Shown piece by piece: positions 17,336 through 25,959 of a stretch of 46,699 nucleotides of DNA. The stretch is from UBA1195 sp045598025. Its GTDB lineage: Bacteria > Bacteroidota > Bacteroidia > Bacteroidales > WCHB1-69. The stretch covers positions 1 to 46,699 of the forward strand of contig JAZLLH010000066.1 in the NCBI GenBank assembly GCA_045598025.1, in the 5' to 3' direction. Each line of letters starts with the position of its first letter. Within the stretch, counting starts at the first letter, position 1. Made by a program: the position numbers and the translations under genes. Below the pieces are notes generated by a model that made no database searches, was not told the DNA's origin, and was given only the letters and a program-made list of their open reading frames with translations.

Positions 17336-17737
17336 ATGGAAACCATTTTCACACGCATCATCAAAGGAGAAATTCCCTGCTACAAGATTGCAGAAAACGA
17401 ACATTATTTTGCATTTTTGGACATCAATCCTTTAGGGAAAGGCCATACGCTGGTAGTGCCCAAAAAACACACTTCCTACATTTTTTCAATGGAAGACAAA
17501 GAATTGGGTGAGATGATGATCTTTGCCAAAAAGGTGGCCAAAGCCATTGAAACGGTCATTCCCTGTCTGCGCATCGGCGTTGCCGTCATCGGATTGGAAG
17601 TACCGCACACACACATCCATCTGGTTCCGCTGAATGAGGAAAACGATTTGAATTTCCGCAAACAGCGTCCGACCATCAGCAAGGAAGAAATGCAGGATAT
17701 TGCAGAAAAAATTGCAGAATCGTATAGAAATATTTAG
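17336..17737 (+). CDS. HIT-family nucleotide hydrolase/transferase
   Basis: A small nucleotide-binding protein of 133 residues. It carries the histidine-triad motif HTHIHLVP, whose central His is the AMP-accepting nucleophile in this family, and the conserved N-terminus IFTRIIKGEIPCYKIAEN with FLDINPLGKGHTLVVPKKH. Relatives hydrolyse adenosine phosphoramidates or dinucleoside polyphosphates; the exact substrate is not readable here. It lies 7 bases after greA. Its stop codon overlaps the region of the rpsA promoter. Confidence 0.95.
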   Translation: METIFTRIIKGEIPCYKIAENEHYFAFLDINPLGKGHTLVVPKKHTSYIFSMEDKELGEMMIFAKKVAKAIETVIPCLRIGVAVIGLEVPHTHIHLVPLNEENDLNFRKQRPTISKEEMQDIAEKIAESYRNI

Positions 17738-17745
17738 TATCTTTG
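17738..17745 (+). promoter_or_regulatory. rpsA: -7 element for rpsA
   Basis: TATCTTTG followed by CA, an exact TAnnTTTG match at the end of the HIT gene. It places the start of transcription near 17752, right at a hairpin. Confidence 0.65.
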
Positions 17746-17750
17746 CACTT

Positions 17751-17776
17751 CCGTTTGAAAAAGGCTCTTCAAACGG
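17751..17776 (+). promoter_or_regulatory. Hairpin at the 5' end of the rpsA leader
   Basis: Perfect 9-bp inverted repeat CCGTTTGAA/TTCAAACGG around an 8-base loop, with no following T run, so not a normal terminator. It would form at the extreme 5' end of the rpsA mRNA and could protect it or serve autoregulation. Confidence 0.45.
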
Positions 17777-17794
17777 ATAGTATCAGTTAACCTT

Positions 17795-17860
17795 ATGTCT
17801 AACAAATCAAAAAAAAGGCGAGCTATACGCCGAAACAACAAACTATGGCAGAAGAATTAG
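17795..17860 (+). CDS. Possible 21-codon basic leader peptide overlapping the rpsA start
   Basis: An ATG at 17795 opens a 21-codon frame beginning MSNKSKKRRAIRRNN and ending LWQKN at TAG 17858-17860. About half the residues are Lys or Arg. Its last five codons overlap the rpsA start codon (17845) in another reading frame, so its ribosomes would cross the rpsA start region. It lies wholly inside the rpsA leader, downstream of the hairpin. There is no family support, and an A-rich leader can give Lys codons by chance. A coupling or attenuation role is speculation. Confidence 0.3.
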   Translation: MSNKSKKRRAIRRNNKLWQKN

Positions 17861-19707
17861 AAAATGCTGCAAACAAAGCAGCCGAGACAAAAAAAGAATC
17901 CAAACCCACCATCATCCCCAATGACCCCAATTTTGACTGGGACAGCCTGGGTGAAGTGCACAAAGCCTACAGCGACGAAGAACGTCAGAAACTGGAAGCC
18001 ATGTACACCGATACCTTCAGCGCCATCGGAGAACAGGATGTGGTAGAAGGAACTATCGTCGGAAAAACCGCACGTGAAGTGGTTGTGAACATCGGATTCA
18101 AATCTGATGGCGTCATTCCCATCAACGAACTGCGTTACAACCCCAATTTTAAAATCGGTGACAAGATAGAGGTCTATGTTGAGAGCCAGGAAGACACCAA
18201 CGGACAGCTGCTGCTTTCACACAAAAAGGCTCAGCTGCTCAAATCCTGGAACCGCGTCAACGAAGCCTTCGAAAAAGAAGAAATCGTCAACGGATACATC
18301 AAGTCCAAAACCAAAGGCGGCTTGATTGTAGACGTATTCGGTATCGAAGCCTTCCTTCCCGGATCCCAGATTGATGTCAAACCCATCAGAGACTATGACA
18401 TCTTCGTCGACAAAAAAATGGAATTCAAGATTGTCAAAATCAATCAGGAATTCAAGAATGTCGTCGTTTCGCACAAAGCCCTCATTGAACTGGAACTGGA
18501 AGCTCAGAGAGCAGAAATCATGTCCGGTCTGGAAAAAGGACAGGTGTTGGAAGGTGTTGTCAAAAACATCACCAACTACGGTGCTTTCATCGACCTTGGC
18601 GGCGTAGATGGCCTGGTACACATCACCGACCTCTCATGGGGTCGCATTTCCCATCCGGAAGAAGTGCTGAAACTGGACCAGAAAGTGAATGTCGTTATTT
18701 TGGACTTCGACGAGGAAAAGAAACGTATTGCATTGGGTATGAAACAACTCACTCCTCATCCTTGGGATTCCCTGGATGCCGATCTGAAAGTGGGCGACAA
18801 AGTTTCCGGTAAAGTTGTGGTGGTCGCTGATTACGGTGCCTTTATCGAAATTCTCCCGGGTGTGGAAGGTTTGATCCACGTTTCCGAAATGTCCTGGTCG
18901 CAGCATCTGCGCACAGCTCACGACTTCCTGAAAGTGGGTGACACTATTGAGGCCGTCATCCTTACCCTGGATCGTGAAGAACGCAAGATGTCCTTGGGTA
19001 TCAAACAACTGATCCCCGATCCCTGGACTTCCATCAATGACAAATATCCTGTTGGTTCCAAACACACCGCTACGGTACGCAATTTCACAAACTTCGGTAT
19101 CTTCGTGGAATTGGAAGAAGGTGTGGATGGTCTGATTCACATTTCCGATCTTTCCTGGTCCAAGAAAATCAAACATCCGGCAGAATTCACGAAAATCGGC
19201 GAAAAAATCGACGTCGTCGTGTTGGAAATGGATCCGGAAACTCGTCGCTTGAGCTTGGGACACAAACAGTTGGAAGAAAATCCTTGGGATGTGTTCGAAA
19301 CCATCTATACGGTAGGCTCCATCCAGGAAGGAACCGTTTTGGAACAGCACGACAAGGGTGTCACCATCAGCCTGCAAGGAGTGGAAGGTTTTGCCTTCAA
19401 CAAAGGTTTGCAGCGTGAAGACGGCACTACCATCAAGGTAGGTGAAAAAGCCGAATTCAAGGTGATTGATTTCTCCAAGGAAAACAAGAAAATCGTCCTC
19501 TCTCACAGCCGTATCTGGCAGGACAAAGCCAATGCTGAAAAAGAACAGAATACTACTGAGGAAGAAAAGAGAGCAAAAGAAGATTCCCAGTATCTCAAAA
19601 AGATGAACGAAAGAATCGAACACTCCACTTTGGGAGATCTCGATGCCCTCATCAATTTGAAAGCTGATTTGGAAGCAGAAGCAGCCAAAAAGAAAGATGC
19701 CGAATAA
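17845..19707 (+). CDS. rpsA: 30S ribosomal protein S1
   Basis: An RNA-binding ribosomal protein that helps load mRNAs, important in a phylum that seldom uses Shine-Dalgarno pairing. The 620 residues contain repeated S1 (OB-fold) domains. The clearest repeats are NYGAFIDLGGVDGLVHITDLSW, DYGAFIEILPGVEGLIHVSEMSW and NFGIFVELEEGVDGLIHISDLSW, each shown here as a short stretch of a longer domain. Two divergent domains precede them and one follows. The C-terminus is a charged tail rich in Glu and Lys. The start at 17845 gives MAEELENAANKAAE. A strong terminator follows, so the gene is probably monocistronic. Confidence 0.97.
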   Translation: MAEELENAANKAAETKKESKPTIIPNDPNFDWDSLGEVHKAYSDEERQKLEAMYTDTFSAIGEQDVVEGTIVGKTAREVVVNIGFKSDGVIPINELRYNPNFKIGDKIEVYVESQEDTNGQLLLSHKKAQLLKSWNRVNEAFEKEEIVNGYIKSKTKGGLIVDVFGIEAFLPGSQIDVKPIRDYDIFVDKKMEFKIVKINQEFKNVVVSHKALIELELEAQRAEIMSGLEKGQVLEGVVKNITNYGAFIDLGGVDGLVHITDLSWGRISHPEEVLKLDQKVNVVILDFDEEKKRIALGMKQLTPHPWDSLDADLKVGDKVSGKVVVVADYGAFIEILPGVEGLIHVSEMSWSQHLRTAHDFLKVGDTIEAVILTLDREERKMSLGIKQLIPDPWTSINDKYPVGSKHTATVRNFTNFGIFVELEEGVDGLIHISDLSWSKKIKHPAEFTKIGEKIDVVVLEMDPETRRLSLGHKQLEENPWDVFETIYTVGSIQEGTVLEQHDKGVTISLQGVEGFAFNKGLQREDGTTIKVGEKAEFKVIDFSKENKKIVLSHSRIWQDKANAEKEQNTTEEEKRAKEDSQYLKKMNERIEHSTLGDLDALINLKADLEAEAAKKKDAE

Positions 19708-19725
19708 GAAGCATCTTCCATAAGG

Positions 19726-19759
19726 AAAAGCACGGGTTTAGACCCGTGCTTTTTTTTTT
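19726..19759 (+). terminator. rpsA terminator
   Basis: 9-bp stem AGCACGGGT/ACCCGTGCT with loop TTAG, A-rich before and ten T after. Confidence 0.95.
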
Positions 19760-19790
19760 GAGAAAAAGCGATTCATATCGTATAAACGAA

Positions 19791-19798
19791 TAACTTTG
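19791..19798 (+). promoter_or_regulatory. -7 element for hutH
   Basis: TAACTTTG followed by CAG, about 22 bases before the ATG at 19820. Confidence 0.6.
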
Positions 19799-19819
19799 CA
19801 GATTAAAAATTCAATTATC

Positions 19820-21328
19820 ATGAGGACACATAAAATTTCGGACAAAAAACTGACTCTCAAAGAAGTAGACAAAATATTATCAGAAAATCAAACTTTGGAA
19901 TTGTCCGCTACTGCCATCCAAAGAATCAAAAAATGCCGCCAGTTTTTGGACGACAAAATCAAAAACCAGAGTGCTCCCGTTTACGGAGTGACGACCGGAT
20001 TCGGATCCCTCTGCAACACCTCTGTTTCCGAACAGGATTTGGGAAAATTGCAGGAGAACCTCATGATGTCCCATGCCTGCGGTATGGGAGACGAAGTTCC
20101 CGAAGACATAGTTCGTCTGATGCTGTTACTGAAAGTACAGTCTCTTTCCTACGGCAATTCCGGAGTGCAAGTGGAGACAGCACAGCGTCTGATTGATTTC
20201 TTCAACCATGGGGTATATCCTGTCGTATACGAACAAGGTTCTCTCGGTGCTTCCGGTGACCTTGTCCCTCTGGCTCACCTTTGCCTGCCCATCATCGGAA
20301 TGGGAAGAGTAAAATATCAGGGAAAATACTACAGCGGGAAAGAAATCAATGATATGATGGGATGGAAACCGGTACGTCTCAAATCAAAAGAAGGCTTGGC
20401 CCTGCTGAACGGAACGCAATTCATGTCCTCCTATGCAACGTACTGCCTGCTGAAAGCAGAACGGCTCTCCCAAATGGCCGACTTTATCGGAAGCATTTCC
20501 CTGGACGCTTTCGATGGCCGAATCGAACCGTTCAACCACCTGATTCACGAAGTGCGCCCGCACAGAGGACAGCAGCTGACAGCTGCCAATATTCTTCGCT
20601 ACCTCAAAGGGTCCCACATCGTCAAACAAACGAAAAAACACGTGCAGGATCCTTATTCATTCCGCTGCATGCCGCAAGTACACGGAGCCAGCAAGGATGC
20701 CATACAATACGTCAAATCCGTCATTACTACGGAAATCAATTCCGTAACCGACAATCCAACCGTATTTCCTGATGAAGATCTGATTATTTCCGCCGGAAAC
20801 TTCCACGGACAACCCATCGCCATCGTCATGGACTTTTTGGGCATCGCCCTGGCCGAACTGGGAAATATTTCGGAACGGCGCACCTATCAGCTGATTGATG
20901 CCAAACGGGGACTTCCTTCCTTCCTGGTAAAGAACCCGGGACTGAATTCCGGTTTTATGATTCCCCAGTACGCAGCTGCTGCACTGGTCAACCAGAACAA
21001 AAACTACGCCAATCCCTGTTCCACAGATTCTGTTCCTTCTTCTCAAGGACAGGAAGATCACGTCAGCATGGGTGCCAATGCAGCCACCAAATGCCTGCGC
21101 ATCATCCGAAATCTGGAAGAGATTTTTGCCATCGAAATATTCAATGCCGCGCAAGCATTGGAATTCCGACGTCCGCTAAAATCCTCCACTCAGATAGAAA
21201 AGACCTTGAGTCAATACAGAGAACAGGTTCCGTTCATCGAAAACGATACCACCATGTACGACAAGATCCATCAAAGCATTTCCTTCGTACGCACATGGGA
21301 ATCGGCCTTCGAAATTGAAGAAATTTGA
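19820..21328 (+). CDS. hutH: Histidine ammonia-lyase
   Basis: Deaminates L-histidine to urocanate, the first step of histidine degradation. The 502 residues include the self-cyclising MIO triad Ala144-Ser145-Gly146 in GSLGASGDLVPLAH. They also carry the SHACGMG segment, GVTTGFGSL, and the QEDHVSMGANAA motif whose Glu is typical of histidine rather than aromatic lyases. I chose the ATG at 19820: an upstream in-frame ATG at 19796 overlaps the promoter element. The usual partners hutU, hutI and a formimidoyltransferase are absent from the neighbourhood. An ECF sigma factor gene follows with its own promoter. Confidence 0.93.
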   Translation: MRTHKISDKKLTLKEVDKILSENQTLELSATAIQRIKKCRQFLDDKIKNQSAPVYGVTTGFGSLCNTSVSEQDLGKLQENLMMSHACGMGDEVPEDIVRLMLLLKVQSLSYGNSGVQVETAQRLIDFFNHGVYPVVYEQGSLGASGDLVPLAHLCLPIIGMGRVKYQGKYYSGKEINDMMGWKPVRLKSKEGLALLNGTQFMSSYATYCLLKAERLSQMADFIGSISLDAFDGRIEPFNHLIHEVRPHRGQQLTAANILRYLKGSHIVKQTKKHVQDPYSFRCMPQVHGASKDAIQYVKSVITTEINSVTDNPTVFPDEDLIISAGNFHGQPIAIVMDFLGIALAELGNISERRTYQLIDAKRGLPSFLVKNPGLNSGFMIPQYAAAALVNQNKNYANPCSTDSVPSSQGQEDHVSMGANAATKCLRIIRNLEEIFAIEIFNAAQALEFRRPLKSSTQIEKTLSQYREQVPFIENDTTMYDKIHQSISFVRTWESAFEIEEI

Positions 21329-21371
21329 TATCGGATTCCATAAAACAGGAGAAAGATATTTTTTATTTTTA

Positions 21372-21379
21372 TACCTTTG
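21372..21379 (+). promoter_or_regulatory. -7 element for the ECF sigma factor gene
   Basis: TACCTTTG followed by CAGG, about 35 bases upstream of the ATG at 21414. Confidence 0.6.
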
Positions 21380-21413
21380 CAGGTTTTTAGGAGAAAATCA
21401 TCATAAGCAACCA

Positions 21414-22004
21414 ATGAATACGGATTTGAATCGTGCAAGTGACGAACAACTGGTTTCGTTCTACCTCGCCGGCGGAGAAGACGCGCTGGAGTTGCTTATT
21501 GCCCGTTATCAGCATAAGATATTCTCCTACATTCTGACCATAGTGCACGACAAGGATCTGGCCGAAGACCTTTTTCAAGACACCTTCATCAAGGTGATTC
21601 ATACGCTGCGGGCCGGGAACTATCGGGAAGAGGGAAAATTCAACCAATGGATCATGCGCATCACGCGCAATCTCATCATCGATTATTTCCGCAAAAACCA
21701 GAAAATGGCTTTTGTTGACAACAGCGGGAAAAATGACATTTTCGAATTCTTTTCCGAGCCTTCCGTTTCCATAGAACAGAGCTTGATTACGGAACAGATT
21801 CATGACTCTCTCCGATCCCTTATCACCCAACTGCCGAGCGAACAGAAGGAGGTTTTGATCATGCGCCTGTATCAGGATATGAGTTTCAAGGAAATAGCGG
21901 AAGCCACGAACGTAAGCATCAACACGGCACTGGGTCGTATGCGGTACGCTGTCCTCAACCTGCGTAAAATGATAAAAGAAAAAAATATCATACTCACATA
22001 TTAA
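21414..22004 (+). CDS. RNA polymerase sigma factor, ECF (sigma-70) family
   Basis: A two-domain alternative sigma factor of 196 residues. Region 2 covers about 25-95: LIARYQHKIFSYILTIVHDKD, DLFQDTFIKV and FNQWIMRITRNLIIDYFRK. Region 4 covers about 130-185: LPSEQKEVLIMRLYQDMSFKEIAE and NTALGRMRYAVLNLRK. The ATG at 21414 (MNTDLNRASDEQLVSFY) fits the family; an upstream in-frame start at 21315 would overlap hutH and the promoter. No anti-sigma gene is adjacent; gapA follows after 32 bases without a visible promoter and may be cotranscribed. The signal it answers to is unknown. Confidence 0.94.
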   Translation: MNTDLNRASDEQLVSFYLAGGEDALELLIARYQHKIFSYILTIVHDKDLAEDLFQDTFIKVIHTLRAGNYREEGKFNQWIMRITRNLIIDYFRKNQKMAFVDNSGKNDIFEFFSEPSVSIEQSLITEQIHDSLRSLITQLPSEQKEVLIMRLYQDMSFKEIAEATNVSINTALGRMRYAVLNLRKMIKEKNIILTY

Positions 22005-22036
22005 ACAAAGCAATAAATAATTAAAAAAATACAGAT

Positions 22037-23041
22037 ATGAGCAAAATTAAAGTTGGTATCAATGGTTTTGGCAGAATCGGCCGCTTAGTGTTCCGAGCTG
22101 CCATGGCACACGATGATGTTGAAATCGTGGGAATTAACGATTTGTTGTCTCCTGACTACATGGCCTATATGTTGAAGTACGACTCCGTACACGGAGCATT
22201 CAACGGGACTGTGGACTATAACGACAACCAGCTGATCGTAAACGGACACGCAATCCGTGTAACGGCTGAAAAAGATCCTGCAAATCTGAAATGGGGAGAT
22301 TTGGACACGGATTACGTGGTAGAATCCACCGGACTCTTCTTAACCAAGGAAAAAGCAGAAGCACACTTGAAAGCCGGTGCAAAACGTGTCATCATGTCGG
22401 CTCCTTCCAAAGACGACACTCCTATGTTCGTCATGGGTGTAAACAATCACGAATACAAAGGACAGCAAATTATTTCCAATGCTTCCTGCACCACCAACTG
22501 CCTGGCTCCGCTGGTTAAAGTCGTCCACAACAACTTCGGCTTGATCGAAGGCCTGATGACTACGGTACACGCAGCCACTGCCACGCAGAAAACCGTGGAC
22601 GGACCTTCGTTGAAAGATTGGAGAGGTGGCCGTGCCACACTGACCAATATCATTCCTTCTTCCACTGGTGCCGCCAAAGCTGTAACCAAGGTGATTCCCG
22701 AACTGAAAGGCCGTCTGACCGGCATGTCCTTCCGGGTACCTACCGTGGACGTTTCCGTAGTTGACCTGACTTGCCGTTTGGAAAAAGCCACCACTTACGA
22801 GGACATCTGCGCTGCTATCAAGAAAGCCTCTGAAAACGAATTGAAAGGCATTCTGGCATATGTAGACGAACCGTTGGTTTCCATGGATTTCAAAGGAAAT
22901 TCACACACTTCCATTTTTGATGCCGGTGCAGGTATCATGTTGAACGAGCACTTCGTAAAACTGGTCTCCTGGTACGACAACGAATGGGGCTATTCCAACA
23001 AGATTGTTGATATGATTGTCTATACCAGCAAAATCAAATAA
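22037..23041 (+). CDS. gapA: Glyceraldehyde-3-phosphate dehydrogenase, type I
   Basis: The NAD-dependent glycolytic enzyme making 1,3-bisphosphoglycerate. The 334 residues show the Rossmann start VGINGFGRIGRLVFR and the active-site motif SNASCTTNCLAP with catalytic Cys151. The partner His178 is in MTTVHAATATQ, and the phosphate-binding GGRATLTNIIPSSTGAAKA and WYDNEWGYS are also present. Length and motifs are standard for glycolytic GapA. It follows the sigma factor gene closely and converges on valS across a shared terminator. Confidence 0.97.
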   Translation: MSKIKVGINGFGRIGRLVFRAAMAHDDVEIVGINDLLSPDYMAYMLKYDSVHGAFNGTVDYNDNQLIVNGHAIRVTAEKDPANLKWGDLDTDYVVESTGLFLTKEKAEAHLKAGAKRVIMSAPSKDDTPMFVMGVNNHEYKGQQIISNASCTTNCLAPLVKVVHNNFGLIEGLMTTVHAATATQKTVDGPSLKDWRGGRATLTNIIPSSTGAAKAVTKVIPELKGRLTGMSFRVPTVDVSVVDLTCRLEKATTYEDICAAIKKASENELKGILAYVDEPLVSMDFKGNSHTSIFDAGAGIMLNEHFVKLVSWYDNEWGYSNKIVDMIVYTSKIK

Positions 23042-23060
23042 AAAGGAATTATTTCCACAA

Positions 23061-23090
23061 AAAAAGCCGCTCAAATGAGCGGCTTTTTTA
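23061..23090. terminator. Bidirectional terminator between gapA and valS
   Basis: 12-bp stem AAAAAGCCGCTC/GAGCGGCTTTTT with loop AAAT. A-tract and T-tract on either side allow it to work for both convergent genes. Confidence 0.93.
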
Positions 23091-23109
23091 TTATGCATCG
23101 GAGCAACTA

Positions 23110-25776
23110 CTAACCCAATTGCTGCAACTGTTCTTTCAGAATGCGCAGTTTCTCTTCGGCATCAGCCTGTTTTTTCCGTTCCAAAGCAACTACTTTTTCC
23201 GGTGCATGACTGACAAACTGCTCGTTGGACAGTTTCTTCAGAACAGTATCAAGGAATCGCTCCATGTATGCGATATCAGCTTCGATTTTGGCTTTTTCTT
23301 CTTCCACATTCACATTGGCAGAGAAGGGAACGAAGCATTCCACATTGCGGATCATGAAGGAAACACTCTTTTCCACTTTATCCGACGTTACTTCCAATTG
23401 TGACAGATTGCAGAGTTTCCACAGGATTTCTTCGTAGAAAAAGTTTTTGTCGGCACTGCGTACAAACAAGCCCAATGCTTCCTTGGGAGAAATGTTCTTT
23501 TCGGCACGGATGTGACGAATCTGCTCCACCATTTCCATAGTCAGAGCGAATTTCTGCAGGCTGTTTTCGTCAAAACCAGACGCCTGCGGCATCTCGGAAA
23601 CCATGATGTCATCCGTACGTTCTTTCAGCAAATGCCACACTTCTTCCGTAATGAAAGGCATAAACGGATGCAGCAACTGCATCAAACGGCTCATGATATT
23701 CAGAGTAATTTCGTAGGTTTTCCCGTCTATCGGTGAGCCGAAAGCCGGTTTGATGATTTCCAGATAGGTAGAGCAGAAATCATCCCATACCAGTTTGTAC
23801 GCACTCATCAGAGCTTCCGACAAACGGTATTTGGCAAAATCGTCATCCACTTCGGCCAGCACCTGATTGAAACGGGATTCCAACCACTCGGCCGCTATGC
23901 GGGAATGGGCAGGTGCTTCAGCGGAAGTGTCCACCGTCCAACCTTTGACCAGACGCAAGGCGTTCCATATCTTGTTGCAGAAATTACGGCCCTGCTCGCA
24001 GATGGCCGTATCAAAAGGAAGGTCATTCCCTGCCGGTGCTGTCAGCAGCATACCCATACGTACACCATCGGAGCCGTATTGCTTCATCAGTTCAATGGGA
24101 TCAGGTGAATTTCCTAGGGATTTGGACATCTTCCGTCCCAGTTTGTCTCGAACAATACCGGTAAAATACACATTTTTGAACGGTTTCTTTCCACGATACT
24201 CTTCCCCTGCCATAATCATGCGGGCTACCCAGAAGAAAATGATGTCAGGTGCTGTAATCAGATCATCGGTAGGATAATAATACTTCACCTCTTCATTGTC
24301 CGGATAACGGATTCCGTCAAAAACGGACATCGGCCACAGCCAGGAACTGAACCAAGTATCCAAAACGTCTTCGTCCTGTACCATATCTTCTATGCGGCAT
24401 ACATCCTTTCCGAATTTTTTCTGAGCAATGCGATAAGCTTCCTCTCGGGTTTCGGCTACCACCACCTCCTTGTTCGGCAGATAGTAAGCCGGTATGCGCT
24501 GTCCCCACCACAATTGACGGCTGATGCACCAGTCCTTGATGTTTTCCAGCCAACGACGGTAGATATTTTTGAATTTGACCGGATGGAATCGGATTTCATC
24601 GTTTTCCACCACTTCCAAGGCCTTGGCTGCCAAATCTTCCATCTTCAAAAACCATTGGGCGGAAAGTTTGGGTTCTATAACAGAGTCTGTCCGTTCGGAA
24701 TGTCCCACCTTGTTGGTGTAGTCTTCTATTTTCTCCATCAGGCCGGCCTCTTCCAAATCCTTTACAATCTGCCGGCGACAGGCAAAACGGTCCATTCCGG
24801 CATACTGCATGCCGTGCTCATTCAGACTGCCGTTGTCGTTGAAGATGTCAATGGTATCCAGTTTGTGCTTCATGCCGAGCTGATAGTCATTGATGTCGTG
24901 TGCCGGCGTGATTTTCAAAGCTCCCGTACCGAACTCCCGGTCCACGTACTCATCCATGATGATGGGAACCACACGCCCCACTATGGGAACAACCACCTTT
25001 TTCCCCTTCAGCAGACGGAAACGGGGATCTTCCGGATGAACGCAGACGGCCGTATCTCCAAGAATGGTCTCAGGACGCGTTGTGGCTACTACGATATAGC
25101 AGCCCTTGTCATCCTGACGGATACCGCATTCTTCATCCGTACACTCCAGTGTCCGCATGCCGTCAATGTAGTAACGGAGATAAAAGAGTTTGCCATGGCT
25201 TTCCTTATAGATCACTTCTTCGTCGGAAACGGCTGTCAATGCGGCAGGATCCCAGTTGACCATACGTACACCGCGGTAAATCAATCCCTTGTTGTACAGA
25301 TCAACAAACACTTTGATGACCGACTCATACAAGGCCTCATCCATGGTAAAACGGGTTCGCTGCCAATCGCAGGAAGTACCGAGTTTTTTCAATTGTTCAA
25401 GGATAATGCCACCGTGTTTTTCCTTCCACTCCCAGGCATGTTTCATGAATTCTTCCCGGCTGAGATCCTTTTTGGCAATGCCTTCTTCCTTCAATTTGGC
25501 CACCACTTTGGCTTCGGTAGCAATAGAAGCATGATCCATTCCGGGTACCCAGCAGGCATTCAGTCCTTTCATGCGGGCGCGGCGGATCAGAATGTCCTGT
25601 ATAGTACTGTTGAGCATATGCCCCATGTGAAGTACGCCGGTCACATTGGGCGGCGGCAATACGATGGTATACGGTTTCTTTTCGTTGGGTTCAGAGTGAA
25701 AATAGCCCTTGTTCATCCAATGGCTATACCATTTGTCTTCCACTTCAGCGGGAACATATTTCGATGAAATTTCCAT
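23110..25776 (-). CDS. valS: Valine--tRNA ligase
   Basis: Charges tRNA-Val. The 888 residues include the class I HIGH-type motif HMGH at 50-53 within PPPNVTGVLHMGHM. The editing domain carries VVATTRPETILGDTAVCVHPED, followed by WCISRQLWWGQRIP and the KMSKS motif in GRKMSKSLGNSPDP. The C-terminal coiled-coil arm (EKAKIEADIAYMERFLDTVLKKL), which clamps the tRNA, is complete. Length is normal. It stands alone on the minus strand with its own promoter. A tRNA-Val gene lies elsewhere in the window but is not linked. Confidence 0.98.
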   Translation of the reverse strand: MEISSKYVPAEVEDKWYSHWMNKGYFHSEPNEKKPYTIVLPPPNVTGVLHMGHMLNSTIQDILIRRARMKGLNACWVPGMDHASIATEAKVVAKLKEEGIAKKDLSREEFMKHAWEWKEKHGGIILEQLKKLGTSCDWQRTRFTMDEALYESVIKVFVDLYNKGLIYRGVRMVNWDPAALTAVSDEEVIYKESHGKLFYLRYYIDGMRTLECTDEECGIRQDDKGCYIVVATTRPETILGDTAVCVHPEDPRFRLLKGKKVVVPIVGRVVPIIMDEYVDREFGTGALKITPAHDINDYQLGMKHKLDTIDIFNDNGSLNEHGMQYAGMDRFACRRQIVKDLEEAGLMEKIEDYTNKVGHSERTDSVIEPKLSAQWFLKMEDLAAKALEVVENDEIRFHPVKFKNIYRRWLENIKDWCISRQLWWGQRIPAYYLPNKEVVVAETREEAYRIAQKKFGKDVCRIEDMVQDEDVLDTWFSSWLWPMSVFDGIRYPDNEEVKYYYPTDDLITAPDIIFFWVARMIMAGEEYRGKKPFKNVYFTGIVRDKLGRKMSKSLGNSPDPIELMKQYGSDGVRMGMLLTAPAGNDLPFDTAICEQGRNFCNKIWNALRLVKGWTVDTSAEAPAHSRIAAEWLESRFNQVLAEVDDDFAKYRLSEALMSAYKLVWDDFCSTYLEIIKPAFGSPIDGKTYEITLNIMSRLMQLLHPFMPFITEEVWHLLKERTDDIMVSEMPQASGFDENSLQKFALTMEMVEQIRHIRAEKNISPKEALGLFVRSADKNFFYEEILWKLCNLSQLEVTSDKVEKSVSFMIRNVECFVPFSANVNVEEEKAKIEADIAYMERFLDTVLKKLSNEQFVSHAPEKVVALERKKQADAEEKLRILKEQLQQLG

Positions 25777-25820
25777 AATCTATTAAATATCAATTACTAT
25801 TTTACTAAATCCAGAAGTTG

Positions 25821-25828
25821 CAAATTTA
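25821..25828 (-). promoter_or_regulatory. -7 element for valS
   Basis: The minus strand reads TAAATTTG followed by CAAC, about 45 bases upstream of the valS start. Confidence 0.5.
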
Positions 25829-25914
25829 TAAGAAATCTGCATACATACGAAGCATGTCCTACAAAAATTTTTACAAAAAAAAACTCATTTCTCCGATGAC
25901 ATTTGTTTTTTGAT

Positions 25915-25922
25915 TATTTTTG
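25915..25922 (+). promoter_or_regulatory. -7 element for the barrel protein / tRNA-Arg unit
   Basis: TATTTTTG followed by CA, 37 bases before the ATG at 25960. Confidence 0.55.
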
Positions 25923-25959
25923 CACTTTCGTCCCGGTGGTCGGAAAAAACGCTAAGAAT

